Source: Gammaproteobacteria bacterium (GTDB lineage Bacteria > Pseudomonadota > Gammaproteobacteria > 21-64-14). Taken from it: a stretch of 64,000 nt of DNA. Location: positions 86,983-150,982 of the forward strand of contig JALUXX010000016.1 of assembly GCA_027013145.1 (NCBI GenBank), written 5' to 3'. Position 1 is the stretch's first letter. Every line of letters starts with the position of its first letter. A program made the position numbers and the translations under genes. Shown here piece by piece: positions 24,745 to 34,669 of the stretch. The notes under the pieces were generated by a model, which saw only the letters and a list, made by a program, of their open reading frames with translations, was not told where the DNA came from and did no database searches.

Positions 24745-25425
24745 ATGACCCCGACCCTCGATACCGCCACGCTGCAGAAGCTGGGTCTGCTGCAGACACC
24801 CGCGGCGCCGGCGAGCTCGAATCCGACCCAGCTCGGCCAGAGCGACTTCCTCAAGCTGATGACCACCCAACTGCAGAACCAGGACCCCCTGCAGCCGCTG
24901 GACAGTACCCAGTTCCTAAGCCAGATGGCCCAGTTCGGGACGGTCTCGGGCATCGACGCGTTGCAGAAGTCCTTCGGTACGTTGTCCACTGCGCTCACTG
25001 CGAATCAGGCGCTGCAGGCCGCCGGTCTGGTCGGGCGCACCGCACTCGTCCCCCAGGACGTCGGGACGCTGGCCTCGGGCGGCACGCTGCAGGGCGCCGC
25101 GCAACTGCCCACGGGGGCCACCGGCGGCACCGTCAACATCTACGCGATGAACGGACAGCTCGTACGCACCCTGCCGCTCGGGAGCGCGGTCGGCGGAATG
25201 GCGCACTTCAGTTGGAACGGCACCGCGAACGACGGCTCCCGCGCACCCGCCGGGAACTACCAGGTGCGTATCGAGGCCAATGTCGGCGGCAAGCCCTCTG
25301 CGCTGCAGACCTACCTCGCCGCGCCGATCGCCAGCGTCGTCCTGGGCAACTCGACCGGCGGGACGACGCTCGAGCTGAGCGGTGTGGGGCCGGTGGCCCT
25401 GTCCGACGTCAAGCAGATCATGTGA
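24745..25425 (+). CDS. flgD: FlgD hook-capping scaffold protein
   Basis: A 226-residue protein with the conserved N-terminal FlgD segment (LGQSDFLKLMTTQLQNQDPL) and C-terminal FlgD Ig/tudor-like domains (FSWNGTANDGSRAPAGNYQV). FlgD caps the growing hook to allow FlgE assembly and is absent from the finished structure. A good ribosome site (AAGGAG) precedes the ATG. flgE follows at once. Confidence 0.94.
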   Translation: MTPTLDTATLQKLGLLQTPAAPASSNPTQLGQSDFLKLMTTQLQNQDPLQPLDSTQFLSQMAQFGTVSGIDALQKSFGTLSTALTANQALQAAGLVGRTALVPQDVGTLASGGTLQGAAQLPTGATGGTVNIYAMNGQLVRTLPLGSAVGGMAHFSWNGTANDGSRAPAGNYQVRIEANVGGKPSALQTYLAAPIASVVLGNSTGGTTLELSGVGPVALSDVKQIM

Positions 25426-25446
25426 TCCGAGGGGGAGGGGAAGACC

Positions 25447-26658
25447 ATGTCATTTAGAATCGCACTGAGCGGCCTGGACGCGGCCACCGCGGACCTCAAC
25501 ACGGTCAGCAATAACATCGCCAACGCCAGCACCGTCGGCTTCAAGTCCTCGCGCGCCGAGTTCGGCGATGTCTACGCCGTGAGCGCGCAGGGCATCGCCT
25601 CCAACGCCATCGGCAGCGGCGTGCGCCTGCAGAAGGTCGCGCAGCAGTTCAGCCAGGGTAACGTGGAGTTCACCAACAAGAATCTGGATCTCGCCATCAA
25701 CGGGCAAGGGTTCTTTACGCTGAGCGACAACGGCAGCCTGGCCTACACCCGCGCCGGGCAGTTCAGTGTCGACAAGAACGGCTACGTGGTAGACCCCAAG
25801 GGCCGGCGCCTGCAGGCGTTCCCCCCCGGGACCAAACCCGGGACCTTCAACACCGGCTCCCTGGCCGATCTCCAGCTCGCGAGCACACTGGGTGCGCCGA
25901 AGGCTACGAGCAACGTCACGCTGGGCCTGAATCTGCCCGCGGCGGCGACCCCACCGACCACGACCCCGTTCAATCCCACGGATCCGACCTCCTACACGAA
26001 CTCCACGGCGATCACGATGTACGACTCGCTCGGGACGGCGCACACCGCGACGACGTACTACGTGAAGACGGCGACGCCGAACCAGTGGCAGACGTATCTA
26101 TACATCGACGGGAATTCCGTAAGTCCCGCGGGTGCGACCCTTGCCTTCAACAGCAGCGGCCAGCTCGTCACGCCGGCGGGGGGCAAGATCGCCTACGCCA
26201 CCGACCCGACGACCGGGATCACGCCGACCCTGGACTACTCGACGACCACCCAGTACGGGACCTCGTTCGCGGTCAACGCGCTGAGCCAGGACGGGTTCGC
26301 GCCGGGTCGGCTGAGCGGGATCAACATCGACGGGAGCGGGGTGGTGCAGGCGCAGTTCACCAACGGGCAGTCCCAGGACCTGGGCCAGGTGGCGCTCGCC
26401 AACTTCGCCAACCCGCAGGGCCTACAGCAGCTCGGTGACACGAGCTGGGGTCAGACCTTTGCCTCCGGCGCGCAGGTCCTCGGCCAGGCGGGCACCGCGA
26501 ACTTCGGCAACATCCAGTCGGGCGCCCTGGAGGGTTCCAACGTCGACCTCTCCAAGCAACTGGTCAACATGATCATCGCGCAGCGCAACTTCCAGGCGAA
26601 CGCCAAGGTGATCACGACCTCGGACACCATCACGCAGACGATCATCAACATCCGCTGA
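25447..26658 (+). CDS. flgE: FlgE hook protein
   Basis: A 403-residue hook subunit with N-terminal rod/hook motif (ALSGLDAATADLNTVSNNIA), central D1-D2 domains and C-terminal helix (NVDLSKQLVNMIIAQRNFQA). The length is typical for a Proteobacterial hook protein. It is assembled under the FlgD cap, and its length is set by FliK, encoded at 60146. A GGGGAGGGG ribosome site lies upstream. Confidence 0.95.
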   Translation: MSFRIALSGLDAATADLNTVSNNIANASTVGFKSSRAEFGDVYAVSAQGIASNAIGSGVRLQKVAQQFSQGNVEFTNKNLDLAINGQGFFTLSDNGSLAYTRAGQFSVDKNGYVVDPKGRRLQAFPPGTKPGTFNTGSLADLQLASTLGAPKATSNVTLGLNLPAAATPPTTTPFNPTDPTSYTNSTAITMYDSLGTAHTATTYYVKTATPNQWQTYLYIDGNSVSPAGATLAFNSSGQLVTPAGGKIAYATDPTTGITPTLDYSTTTQYGTSFAVNALSQDGFAPGRLSGINIDGSGVVQAQFTNGQSQDLGQVALANFANPQGLQQLGDTSWGQTFASGAQVLGQAGTANFGNIQSGALEGSNVDLSKQLVNMIIAQRNFQANAKVITTSDTITQTIINIR

Positions 26659-26704
26659 CGGGGCATGAGCTGACGATGCGGCGCGTGCCGTCGGGAGAGC
26701 GAAA

Positions 26705-27445
26705 ATGGACCGCATGATCTACGTGGCGATGAGCGGTGCGCAGCAGGACATGCTGGCGCAGGCGGCGACCACGCAGAACCTGGCCAACGCGAATACGACG
26801 GGCTTCCGGGCCGAGCTGACGGCCTTTCGCGCGCAGCCGGTCTACGGCCCGGGGTATCCGAGCCGGGTCTATGGGATGGCGGAGAGCCCCGGCGCGGACT
26901 TCGCCCCCGGTACGATCCAGACTACGGGGCGTCCGCTCGACGTGGCCGTGAGCGGCACGGGGTGGATCGCCGTGCAGGCGCCGGACGGATCCGAGGCCTA
27001 CACGCGCGCCGGGGACCTGCGCATCTCCACTAACGGAGTGCTCGAGACGGCCAACGGGCGCCCGGTGCTCGGCAACGGCGGGCCGATCGCGATCCCCCCG
27101 CACCAGAAGCTCGATATCGGCAGCGACGGCACCGTCTCGATCGTCCCGCTGGGGCAGCAACCCAACACCCTGGCGGTGGTGGATCGGATCAAGCTGGTGA
27201 ATCCGCCCGAGTCGGATCTGGTCCGGGGCCCGGACGGGCTGTTTCTGCCGCGCAACGCGAAGCCGGTCCCACCCGACGCCTCCGTGCGCCTGGTGTCGGG
27301 AGCCCTGGAGAGCAGCAACGTAAACGCCGTGGGCGCCATGGTCCGGATGATCGAGCTGGCGCGCTCGTTCGACATGCAGGTGAAGATGATGCAGGTCGCG
27401 CGGCAGAACGACCAGGCGACGACGCAGTTGATGCAGGTCCAGTGA
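26705..27445 (+). CDS. flgF: FlgF proximal rod protein
   Basis: A 246-residue rod protein. The N-terminal motif [20 protein letters not shown] and C-terminal [20 protein letters not shown] are shared by FlgF/FlgG proteins, while the length and position before flgG identify FlgF. Secreted without a signal peptide. Confidence 0.94.
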   Translation: MDRMIYVAMSGAQQDMLAQAATTQNLANANTTGFRAELTAFRAQPVYGPGYPSRVYGMAESPGADFAPGTIQTTGRPLDVAVSGTGWIAVQAPDGSEAYTRAGDLRISTNGVLETANGRPVLGNGGPIAIPPHQKLDIGSDGTVSIVPLGQQPNTLAVVDRIKLVNPPESDLVRGPDGLFLPRNAKPVPPDASVRLVSGALESSNVNAVGAMVRMIELARSFDMQVKMMQVARQNDQATTQLMQVQ

Positions 27446-27482
27446 CAATCCGCGCGGCGCAACCGAGGACAGGAGCAAGATC

Positions 27483-28268
27483 ATGAATCCAGCATTGTGG
27501 GTGGCCAAGACCGGGCTCGATGCGCAGCAGATGCGCATGACGGTGATCGCCAACAACCTGGCCAACGCCAACACCACCGCCTACAAGCGGGCGCGCGCGG
27601 TGTTCGAGGATCTGCTCTACCAGAACGTGCGCCAGGTCGGCGGGCAGTCCTCGCAGAACACCCAGCTCCCCTCGGGACTGATGCTCGGTACCGGCGTGCG
27701 CCCCGTGGCGACCGAAAAACTGTTCACCCAGGGCAACCTCGTGCAGACCGGCAATCCCCTCGACGTCGCGGTCCAGGGGCGCGGATTCTTTCAGGTGCTG
27801 CTCCCGGACGGGACGACGGCCTACACCCGCGACGGGTCCTTCCAGGTCGACTCGCAGGGGCAACTGGTCACCGCGAGCGGTTACGCGGTGCAGCCCTCGA
27901 TCACCATCCCGAGCAACGCGCAGAGCGTGACCATCGGTACCGACGGGACCGTCAGCGTCACGCTGCCGGGGCAGTCCGCACCGTCCCAGCTCGGCACGCT
28001 GCAGCTCGCCGACTTCGTCAACCCCACCGGCCTGCAGCCCATGGGCGACAACCTCTACCTGGAGTCCTCCGCGAGCGGGACGGCGCAGACCGGAACGCCC
28101 GGACTGTCCGGCCTCGGGACGCTGCAGCAGGGCTCGCTGGAGAGTTCCAACGTCAATGTGGTGCAGGAGCTGGTGGACATGATCGAGACGCAGCGCGCCT
28201 ATGAGATGAATTCCAAGGCGATCTCGACGACGGATCAGATGCTGCAGTATGCGAGCAACAACCTGTAG
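27483..28268 (+). CDS. flgG: FlgG distal rod protein
   Basis: A 261-residue distal rod protein. It has the family motif [20 protein letters not shown], the FlgG-specific extension around [20 protein letters not shown] and the C-terminal [20 protein letters not shown]. It is the major rod subunit spanning to the L and P rings formed by the next two gene products. Confidence 0.96.
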   Translation: MNPALWVAKTGLDAQQMRMTVIANNLANANTTAYKRARAVFEDLLYQNVRQVGGQSSQNTQLPSGLMLGTGVRPVATEKLFTQGNLVQTGNPLDVAVQGRGFFQVLLPDGTTAYTRDGSFQVDSQGQLVTASGYAVQPSITIPSNAQSVTIGTDGTVSVTLPGQSAPSQLGTLQLADFVNPTGLQPMGDNLYLESSASGTAQTGTPGLSGLGTLQQGSLESSNVNVVQELVDMIETQRAYEMNSKAISTTDQMLQYASNNL

Positions 28269-28280
28269 CGGAGCGGTGTG

Positions 28281-29099
28281 ATGAAGGCGTGGGCGAGATC
28301 ACATCAGGGACAGGCTCATCGGTCATGGATGACCACTTTTTTCCGCGGGCGCGGCGCCGGCGCGGCGCCCGCCGCGCGCGTGCGGGCAGTGCGGGCGCTG
28401 CGCACGGCCCTGCTGATTGCCGCCGCGGCGCTCGCTTCGGCCTGCGCGAGCTTTCCGGGTTCGCGCCCGGCCCCCTACCCGGCGGCGATGGACCTGCCGG
28501 ACACGCGCCCGCCGCCGCAGGACAACGGCGCGATCTACCAGGCCCACTACAGCACGGATCTCTTCTCCGACACCAAGGCGCACCGGGTCGGCGACCTGTT
28601 GACCATCGTGCTCGAGGAGAAGACCCAGGCCTCCAAGAGCGCGAGTACCACCGCGAAGAAAAAGGACAGCGTGAGCATCACCAACCCGGTGCTGTTCGGT
28701 TCTCCGGTGCAGTTCAACGCGCCGGGTATCCTGCCGCTGGCGAGCAATCGCAGCAACGGCCTCGGAAACTCGCTCGATTCCTCGCAGGACTTCGGCGGAT
28801 CCGGCGACACGAGCCAGAGCAACAGTCTGACGGGAAACATCACCGTAGTCGTGACCCGGGTCCTGTCGAATGGCACGTTGGTCGTCCAGGGGAGCAAGCA
28901 CCTGACTCTCAATCAGGGCGACGAGGTCATCCATATCCGCGGACTCGTGCGCCCGGAGGATATCCAACAGGACAACACCGTGGTTTCCACCCGCGTGGGC
29001 GACGCGCAGATCAGCTATAGCGGGACCGGCGTGGTGGCGGACGCGAGCCGCATGGGCTGGCTCTCGCGGTTCTTCATGAGCGTGTTCTGGCCGTTCTAG
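28281..29099 (+). CDS. flgH: FlgH outer-membrane L-ring lipoprotein
   Basis: About 272 residues. A long basic N-terminus precedes a signal segment and lipobox (ALASAC, then ASFPGS), so the mature L-ring protein is lipid-anchored. The C-terminal core ([44 protein letters not shown]) is diagnostic. ATG 28281 has GGAG upstream; ATG 28329 (MTTFFRG) gives a more normal signal peptide and could be the true start. Confidence 0.93.
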   Translation: MKAWARSHQGQAHRSWMTTFFRGRGAGAAPAARVRAVRALRTALLIAAAALASACASFPGSRPAPYPAAMDLPDTRPPPQDNGAIYQAHYSTDLFSDTKAHRVGDLLTIVLEEKTQASKSASTTAKKKDSVSITNPVLFGSPVQFNAPGILPLASNRSNGLGNSLDSSQDFGGSGDTSQSNSLTGNITVVVTRVLSNGTLVVQGSKHLTLNQGDEVIHIRGLVRPEDIQQDNTVVSTRVGDAQISYSGTGVVADASRMGWLSRFFMSVFWPF

Positions 29100-29235
29100 G
29101 CGGGCGCGATGCAAGGCAGTCGTTTCGCGCGCGCTACGGGAAGCAAGGGATGCAGTGGTGTGTTCCGGCTGGCGGATGTGGTTGAACGAAGGATGCCCTT
29201 TCTGCACGGGAGAAGGGCAGGATGAGGGGATTGAA

Positions 29236-30363
29236 ATGCGGCGGTTGATGACGGGCTGGGTGGGACGATTGGCGATCGCCGCGGGGATGCTGTCGATGCT
29301 CGCGAGCCTCGTGGCGGGCGCCGAACCGGTCCGCGACCTGGCGACGATCGCCGGAGTGCGCAGCAACCAGCTCGTGGGATACGGCCTGGTGGTCGGCCTC
29401 GACGGGACCGGCGACCAGACCAGCCAGGCCCCGTTCACCGTGCAGAGCCTGGAGAACATGCTGCAGAAATACGGCATCACGCTGCCGTCCAGCGTGAACC
29501 CGCAGCTCAAGAACATCGCGGCGGTGTCGGTCAGCGCCCAGCTGCCGCCGTTCGCGCGGCCCGGCCAGACCATCGACGTGACGGTCTCCTCGCTCGGCAA
29601 CGCCAAGAGCCTGCGCGGCGGGACCCTGCTGATGACCCCGCTACGCGGCGCGAACGGGCAGGTCTACGCCATTGCGCAGGGCAATCTCGTCGTGGTGGGC
29701 GTGGGGGCTTCGGGCGGGAGCGGGTCGAGCATCTCGGTGAACATCCCGAGCGCGGGGCGTATCCCCAACGGCGCGACCGTAGAGCGCTCCGTACCCACCC
29801 CCTTCGATCGCGGCAGCACGATCCAGTTGAACCTGAACAACCCCAGCTTCACCACGGCGTTCCGGGTCGCCGAGGCGATCAACAAGGCCGTCGCGCCGGG
29901 CACCGCGGAGCCGCTCGACGGGACCGCCATCCGCGTCAACGCACCCACGAACCCGGCGCAACGCGTGGCCTTCGTCTCGATGATCCAGAACCTCGATGTC
30001 GCCGCCGAAGGGCCGCCGGCACGGGTGATCATCAACGCGCGCACCGGTACGGTGGTCATCGGCAGCGGGGTGCAGGTCCTGCCGGCCGCGGTGGCGCACG
30101 GCAACCTCTCGGTGACTATCAGCGAGCAGCCGCAGGTCAGCCAGCCGGGGCCGTTCTCCAACGGCACCACGGCGGTCGTACCGCAGACGGGGATCCAGGT
30201 ACAGGAGGAGAAGCGGCGTCTGTTCGTGGTCAAGCGTTCGGTGACGCTCGACGACGTCGTGCGTGCCCTGAACCAGGTCGGCGCCACGCCCAGCGACCTG
30301 GTGGCGATCCTCGAGGCCCTCAAGCAGGCGGGCGCGCTGCGCGCCCGGCTGATCGTGATCTGA
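29236..30363 (+). CDS. flgI: FlgI periplasmic P-ring protein
   Basis: A 375-residue protein with a Sec signal peptide (about 1-27, ending VAGA) and the strongly conserved FlgI body ([31 protein letters not shown]). It forms the P ring in peptidoglycan with help from FlgA. ATG 29236 follows GAGGGGA and puts the signal peptide at the N-terminus; the upstream in-frame ATG does not. The 136-bp gap after flgH holds no other gene. Confidence 0.95.
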   Translation: MRRLMTGWVGRLAIAAGMLSMLASLVAGAEPVRDLATIAGVRSNQLVGYGLVVGLDGTGDQTSQAPFTVQSLENMLQKYGITLPSSVNPQLKNIAAVSVSAQLPPFARPGQTIDVTVSSLGNAKSLRGGTLLMTPLRGANGQVYAIAQGNLVVVGVGASGGSGSSISVNIPSAGRIPNGATVERSVPTPFDRGSTIQLNLNNPSFTTAFRVAEAINKAVAPGTAEPLDGTAIRVNAPTNPAQRVAFVSMIQNLDVAAEGPPARVIINARTGTVVIGSGVQVLPAAVAHGNLSVTISEQPQVSQPGPFSNGTTAVVPQTGIQVQEEKRRLFVVKRSVTLDDVVRALNQVGATPSDLVAILEALKQAGALRARLIVI

Positions 30364-30388
30364 TCGTGATCCCGGCGGGGGTGCTTCG

Positions 30389-31420
30389 ATGAGCGGCATG
30401 ATGGGTCCGGCGGCGGGGGAGGCGAGTTTCTTTCTCGACTTCGAGGGCCTGAACAAGCTGCGCGCCGCGGCGCGCAACGATTCGCCGATGGCGCTGCGCG
30501 CCGCGGCCCGCCAGTTCGAGGCGCTGTTCCTGCAGATGATGCTCAAGAGCATGCGCAAGGCGGGTCGCGGTTTCGAGAGCGGGCTGTTCAATAACGATCA
30601 AACGCGCTTCTACCAGGGGCTCGCCGATCAACAGTTGGCGTTGTCGATGGCGCGCGACAGCAACCTCGGGCTGGCCCGGCTGTTGGTGGAACAGCTCGGC
30701 GGGAACCGGGGCCACGCCGGCGCGGTCGCCGGCGGCCACCCGAAATCGCTTCCGCTGCACTCTGCGGCGCGATCGGGCATCCCACTGGCCCGCACCGCAG
30801 CCGCGGTGTCGGCGCACGATACGGCGGGCGCGTCCGGGACCGCCGCGCGCACCGAAGGCGCGGGCGCGGCCCGGCCGGAGCAACCGGCCCGCACGGAGGG
30901 CGGGGGCGAGGCGGGCGCGGGGCCGCTCGCCTTCGTGCGCCGGATCTGGCCACTGGCGCGCGCCGCCGGGGCGGCGCTCGGCGTGGGCCCGGCCGTGCTG
31001 GTGGCCCAGGCCGCGCTCGAGACGGGCTGGGGTCGCGCCCTGGCGCGCCACCCCGACGGGCGCAGCACCCACAACCTGTTCGGGATCAAGGCGGGCGCCG
31101 ACTGGACCGGTCCCGCGGCGGCGGTCCCGACGATCGAGTACCGCGACGGCGTGGCGGTGCGCGGCGTCGAGCGCTTCCGCGCCTACGGCTCGGCGGCCGA
31201 GAGCTTCGCCGACTACGTGCGGCTGCTGCGGACCGATCCGCGCTATCGCGGCGCGCTGGCCGGGGCGGGTGATCCCCGCGCCTTCACGCGCGCACTCCAG
31301 GACGCCGGATACGCCACCGATCCGCATTATGCCCGCAAAATCCAGGCGGTTTTGCAGGGGCCGACCCTGCGCGAGGCCCTCGGCGCCCTCAAGGCCGGCG
31401 ACGGGCGGCCGATAATCTGA
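30389..31420 (+). CDS. flgJ: FlgJ rod cap and peptidoglycan hydrolase
   Basis: A 343-residue dual protein. Residues 25-100 form the rod-binding domain (ARQFEALFLQMMLKSMRKAG) and residues about 185-335 a glucosaminidase domain with the catalytic Glu in QAALETGWGR. An Ala/Gly-rich linker joins them. The hydrolase opens the peptidoglycan for the rod, while the N-terminal domain caps rod growth. The two-domain form is typical of Beta- and Gammaproteobacteria. Confidence 0.95.
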   Translation: MSGMMGPAAGEASFFLDFEGLNKLRAAARNDSPMALRAAARQFEALFLQMMLKSMRKAGRGFESGLFNNDQTRFYQGLADQQLALSMARDSNLGLARLLVEQLGGNRGHAGAVAGGHPKSLPLHSAARSGIPLARTAAAVSAHDTAGASGTAARTEGAGAARPEQPARTEGGGEAGAGPLAFVRRIWPLARAAGAALGVGPAVLVAQAALETGWGRALARHPDGRSTHNLFGIKAGADWTGPAAAVPTIEYRDGVAVRGVERFRAYGSAAESFADYVRLLRTDPRYRGALAGAGDPRAFTRALQDAGYATDPHYARKIQAVLQGPTLREALGALKAGDGRPII

Positions 31421-31508
31421 GGCACGAGGGGAAGACCCATGCCGCGCATCCGCACGACCTGTCGCCACGCCCGGATCCGCCGGTGGGGATCCCCGGAGGA
31501 GGCCTGAC

Positions 31509-33437
31509 ATGGGCGATATCCTCGGCAACGGCGTCTCTGCGCTGCTGGCGTTTCAGCGCTCGCTGGCGACCGTCAGCCACAACATCTCCAACGTCAACAC
31601 CCCGGGCTACACGCGCCAGCGTACCGATCTGTCGACCTTGCCGCCGCAGTTCACCGGTGCCGGTTACATCGGCACCGGGGTTCAGGTCACCGGTATCGAA
31701 AGGGTCTATGACTCCTTCCTGAACCGTCAGGTCACGACCAACACCGCGGCGGAGAGCCAACTCTCGCAGTTCCACCAGCTTGCGAGTCAGGTGGACAACC
31801 TGCTCGGCAGTCAGGGCGCGGGGTTGAACGCTTCGCTGCAGAGCTTCTTCTCGGCGCTGCAGGATGTCGCGAACACCCCGACCTCCACCGCCGTACGCCA
31901 GACCTTCCTCAGCAGCGCCCAGTCGTTGGTGCAGACCTTCCACACGCTGAGCGGACAGCTCAACAGTCTGAACGACAACGTCAACCAGTCGCTCACCAAC
32001 AACGCCGCCGACATCACCAGCCTCGCCCAGGGGATCGCGAAGCTCAACCGCGAGATCGTCAACGCCCAGGGCGCGGGCTCCGGTATCACGCCCAACGATC
32101 TCCTGGACCAGCGCGGGGCCCTGGTCAACAAGCTCGCCAAGCTGGTCGGCGTCACCACCATCCAGGAGGGCAACGGCGCGCTGGACGTGTACATCGGCAG
32201 CGGTCAGGCCCTGGTCGTGGGGCTGAAGTCGGCCACGGTGGCGACGGCCAACAACACCACCGATCCTTCCCACAAGGATCTCACCCTGTCGTTCGGCGGC
32301 GGGGCGCCGGTGGCGATCACGGCCCAGATCAGCGGCGGAACCGTCGGCGGGATGCTCCAGTTCCGCAAGGACGTCCTCGATCCGGCGCTCAACGGCCTGG
32401 GGCGCCTCGCGGTGGGTCTGGCCCAGACCTTCAACGCTCAGCACCGGCTCGGCATGGACCTGAAGGGACGGATGGGGGGCGATTTCTTCGTCGCGCCCCA
32501 GCCGCAGGTGCTGCCCGCGCCGGGCAACGCGGGGTCCGTCACCTCCGTGACCGTCTCCGACCCCGCTCAGCTCACGACCTCCGACTACCGGCTGAGCTAC
32601 AACGGCAGCGCCTGGACGCTGACGCGTCTGAGCGACGGGCAGAACGTCGCACTCAGCGGCAGCGGGACCGCCGCGAGTCCCTTCACCGCGGACGGGCTCA
32701 GCATCGTCGTCGGCCCCGGCGCCGCGGCCGGCGACCAGTATCTGATCCAGCCCACCCGCACGGGCGCCGCCCAGATCGGGCTCGCGGTCACCGAGCCCGA
32801 CCGCATCGCCGCCGCGGCGCCGGTGCGGATCGACCCCGCCGTCGACAGCACTGGGACTACCACCAACACGGGCACCGGCGCCTTCGGGGCCGTGACCGCC
32901 ACCGCGGCCGCCGCGCTGCCGCTGTCGGGCGACATCACCTTCACCTATGACGCGGCGACCAAGACGTTCAGCTATTCGGGCGGCGCGAGCGGGAGCTTCG
33001 CCTACGATCCGTCGACCGACAGCGGCAAGACCTTCAGCGCCGCCGGCATCCAGTTCACCGTCACCGGCACGCCCGCCACCGGCGACCAGTTCATCATGAG
33101 CAACAACACCGCCGGCATCGGTGACAACCGCAACGCGGTGCTGCTGGGGCAACTCCAGAGCAAGCCGCTCCTCGTCGGAGGAACCGCCTCCTACTCCGAC
33201 ACTTACGGTCAGCTCGTCGCCGACGTCGGCAGCAAGACCCAGCAGGCAGACGTCGCGCAGCAGGCGCAGGCCGCGCTGCTCCAGCAGGCGCAGCAGGCGC
33301 AGTCGGCGGTCTCCGGGGTCAATCTCGACGAGGAGGCGGCCAAGATGATCCAGTTCCAGCAGGCCTATCAGGCCGCGGCCCGGGTCATCACCGTATCCGA
33401 CACGATCTTTCAGACGCTGCTCAACGCCGTGAGGTGA
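31509..33437 (+). CDS. flgK: FlgK hook-filament junction protein
   Basis: A 642-residue junction protein with N-terminal ALLAFQRSLATVSHNISNVN and C-terminal NLDEEAAKMIQFQQAYQAAA, and a long variable middle rich in Thr/Ala/Gly. It is exported with FlgN as chaperone and sits between hook and FlgL. The 88-bp gap from flgJ contains a GGAGGAGG ribosome site and no visible promoter. Confidence 0.95.
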   Translation: MGDILGNGVSALLAFQRSLATVSHNISNVNTPGYTRQRTDLSTLPPQFTGAGYIGTGVQVTGIERVYDSFLNRQVTTNTAAESQLSQFHQLASQVDNLLGSQGAGLNASLQSFFSALQDVANTPTSTAVRQTFLSSAQSLVQTFHTLSGQLNSLNDNVNQSLTNNAADITSLAQGIAKLNREIVNAQGAGSGITPNDLLDQRGALVNKLAKLVGVTTIQEGNGALDVYIGSGQALVVGLKSATVATANNTTDPSHKDLTLSFGGGAPVAITAQISGGTVGGMLQFRKDVLDPALNGLGRLAVGLAQTFNAQHRLGMDLKGRMGGDFFVAPQPQVLPAPGNAGSVTSVTVSDPAQLTTSDYRLSYNGSAWTLTRLSDGQNVALSGSGTAASPFTADGLSIVVGPGAAAGDQYLIQPTRTGAAQIGLAVTEPDRIAAAAPVRIDPAVDSTGTTTNTGTGAFGAVTATAAAALPLSGDITFTYDAATKTFSYSGGASGSFAYDPSTDSGKTFSAAGIQFTVTGTPATGDQFIMSNNTAGIGDNRNAVLLGQLQSKPLLVGGTASYSDTYGQLVADVGSKTQQADVAQQAQAALLQQAQQAQSAVSGVNLDEEAAKMIQFQQAYQAAARVITVSDTIFQTLLNAVR

Positions 33438-33443
33438 TCCGCG

Positions 33444-34346
33444 ATGAGAATCGCCACCGACCAGTTCTACCAGCAGAGCCTGGCGAGCATCCTCAACGAC
33501 CAGGCCCAGCTCAGCCGCGTCCAGCAGCAGCTCTCCAGCGGGCAGAAGCTGCTGGCCCCGGCCGACGATCCCGCCGCGGCGGCGCAGATCCAGAACCTCG
33601 ATGCCGCGATCTCCGCCACCCAGCAGTTCCAGCGCAACGCCGATGCCGCCTCCGCCCAGCTCAACCTCGAAAACGGCGCGCTGACGAGCGTCGTCAACGG
33701 CCTGCAGCGCGCCCACGAACTCGCCGTTCAGGGCCTCAACGGCACCCAGAGCGCGCAGTCGCGCCAGGGCATCGCCGCCGAGGTCCAGCAGATCCTCGAC
33801 CAACTGGTCAGCGTCGCCAACACCCAGGACGCCAACGGCCAGTACCTGTTCGCCGGGCTCCAGAGCGGCACGACACCGGTGTCGCAGAGCGGCACTACGT
33901 ACACTTATGGGGGCGATTCCGGGCAGCGCTTCCTCCAGATCGGCCCTGGCCGCCAGGTCGCCGTCCAGGACCCCGGTTCGACGGTGTTCATGAACGTCCC
34001 CGCCGCCGGCGGCGGGGTGCAGAGCGTGTTCAAGACGCTGTCGGACCTCGTCGCCGGGCTCAAGGCCAACAGCCCGAGCGCGAGTTCCCTGACCAACCTG
34101 AACAACGCACTGCAGAACGTGCTCACCGTACAGACCCAGGTCGGCGCGCGCCTCAACGCCATCTCCGACCAAAAGACGCTGAACGATAATTTCCTCCTCC
34201 AGGTCCAGCAGAACCGATCCCAGCTCTCGTCCCTCGACATCGCCCAGGCCGCGGCCCAGCTCAATCAGCAGCTCGTCGCTTTGCAAGCGGCCCAGCAGAG
34301 CTTTGCCCGGATACAGGGGTTGTCGCTGTTCAATTTCCTGCGCTGA
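33444..34346 (+). CDS. flgL: FlgL hook-filament junction protein
   Basis: A 300-residue flagellin-like junction protein: N-terminal RIATDQFYQQSLASILNDQA and QLSSGQKLLAPADDPAAAAQ, and a C-terminal helix ending SFARIQGLSLFNFLR. It is the last gene of the flgB operon and a FlgN client. The sequence immediately downstream contains a decayed duplicate of its last 45 or so codons. Confidence 0.95.
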   Translation: MRIATDQFYQQSLASILNDQAQLSRVQQQLSSGQKLLAPADDPAAAAQIQNLDAAISATQQFQRNADAASAQLNLENGALTSVVNGLQRAHELAVQGLNGTQSAQSRQGIAAEVQQILDQLVSVANTQDANGQYLFAGLQSGTTPVSQSGTTYTYGGDSGQRFLQIGPGRQVAVQDPGSTVFMNVPAAGGGVQSVFKTLSDLVAGLKANSPSASSLTNLNNALQNVLTVQTQVGARLNAISDQKTLNDNFLLQVQQNRSQLSSLDIAQAAAQLNQQLVALQAAQQSFARIQGLSLFNFLR

Positions 34347-34376
34347 CGCGGGGCGAAATTCGTAAAGTCATGGGGT

Positions 34377-34531
34377 GGCAATTCCCTCGTCCTGGTATCG
34401 CAGAACCGGGGGCAGCCTGCGTTTCCGGGCATCGCCCCGACTGCGGCGCAGATCACCCAGCAGATCCTCGCCCCGCAGGCCCCCCAGCAGCGATTTACCC
34501 GGATATGGGGCTGTTGTTGCTTTTTATTTGA
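34377..34531 (+). pseudogene. Decayed duplicate of the flgL 3' end
   Basis: Translated in the frame beginning at 34377, 45 consecutive residues align without gaps to the FlgL C-terminus, and I count 23 identities (shared QNR-Q, AAQ--QQ--A-QA-QQ-F-RI-G). DNA similarity begins about 30 nt after the flgL stop. The copy has no start codon of its own, and the last residues diverge (GCCCFLF against GLSLFNFLR). This is best read as the tail of a second flgL left by a tandem duplication or by insertion/recombination at this junction. Confidence 0.7.
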
Positions 34532-34560
34532 GGTCGTTCTCTGGCCCGGTGCGTTCTGTG

Positions 34561-34576
34561 TGGCACGGATCTTGCT
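34561..34576 (+). promoter_or_regulatory. Sigma54 (RpoN) promoter of the flagellin glycosylation genes
   Basis: TGGCACGGATCTTGCT: a full match to the TGGCACG-N4-TTGCW consensus with 10 bp between GG and GC. It lies 94 nt before the methyltransferase start and points into the glycosylation genes, placing them under flagellar RpoN control. Confidence 0.88.
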
Positions 34577-34669
34577 TTTCTTCACTTTGCGCCGCGCCGA
34601 GGATTTGCATCGGGCGCCACGAGTGCGGCCCGTCCACGCGGCGAGCGCGCAGACTGGGAGTACGAAGTG

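Larger units (their letters stand above)
34347..34669 (+). other. Intergenic region with flgL relic and RpoN promoter
   Basis: 323 bp between flgL and the methyltransferase gene. It holds the flgL 3'-end relic (34377-34531) and a sigma54 promoter (34561-34576), annotated separately. It is less GC-rich than its surroundings around 34510-34580. No intact gene is present. Confidence 0.7.

Noticed and set aside
31389-34286. 965-codon open frame on the minus strand
   Set aside because: Antisense to flgK and flgL, both complete and conserved. The composition (Gly/Leu/Arg/Asp-rich) is typical of GC-rich shadow frames.
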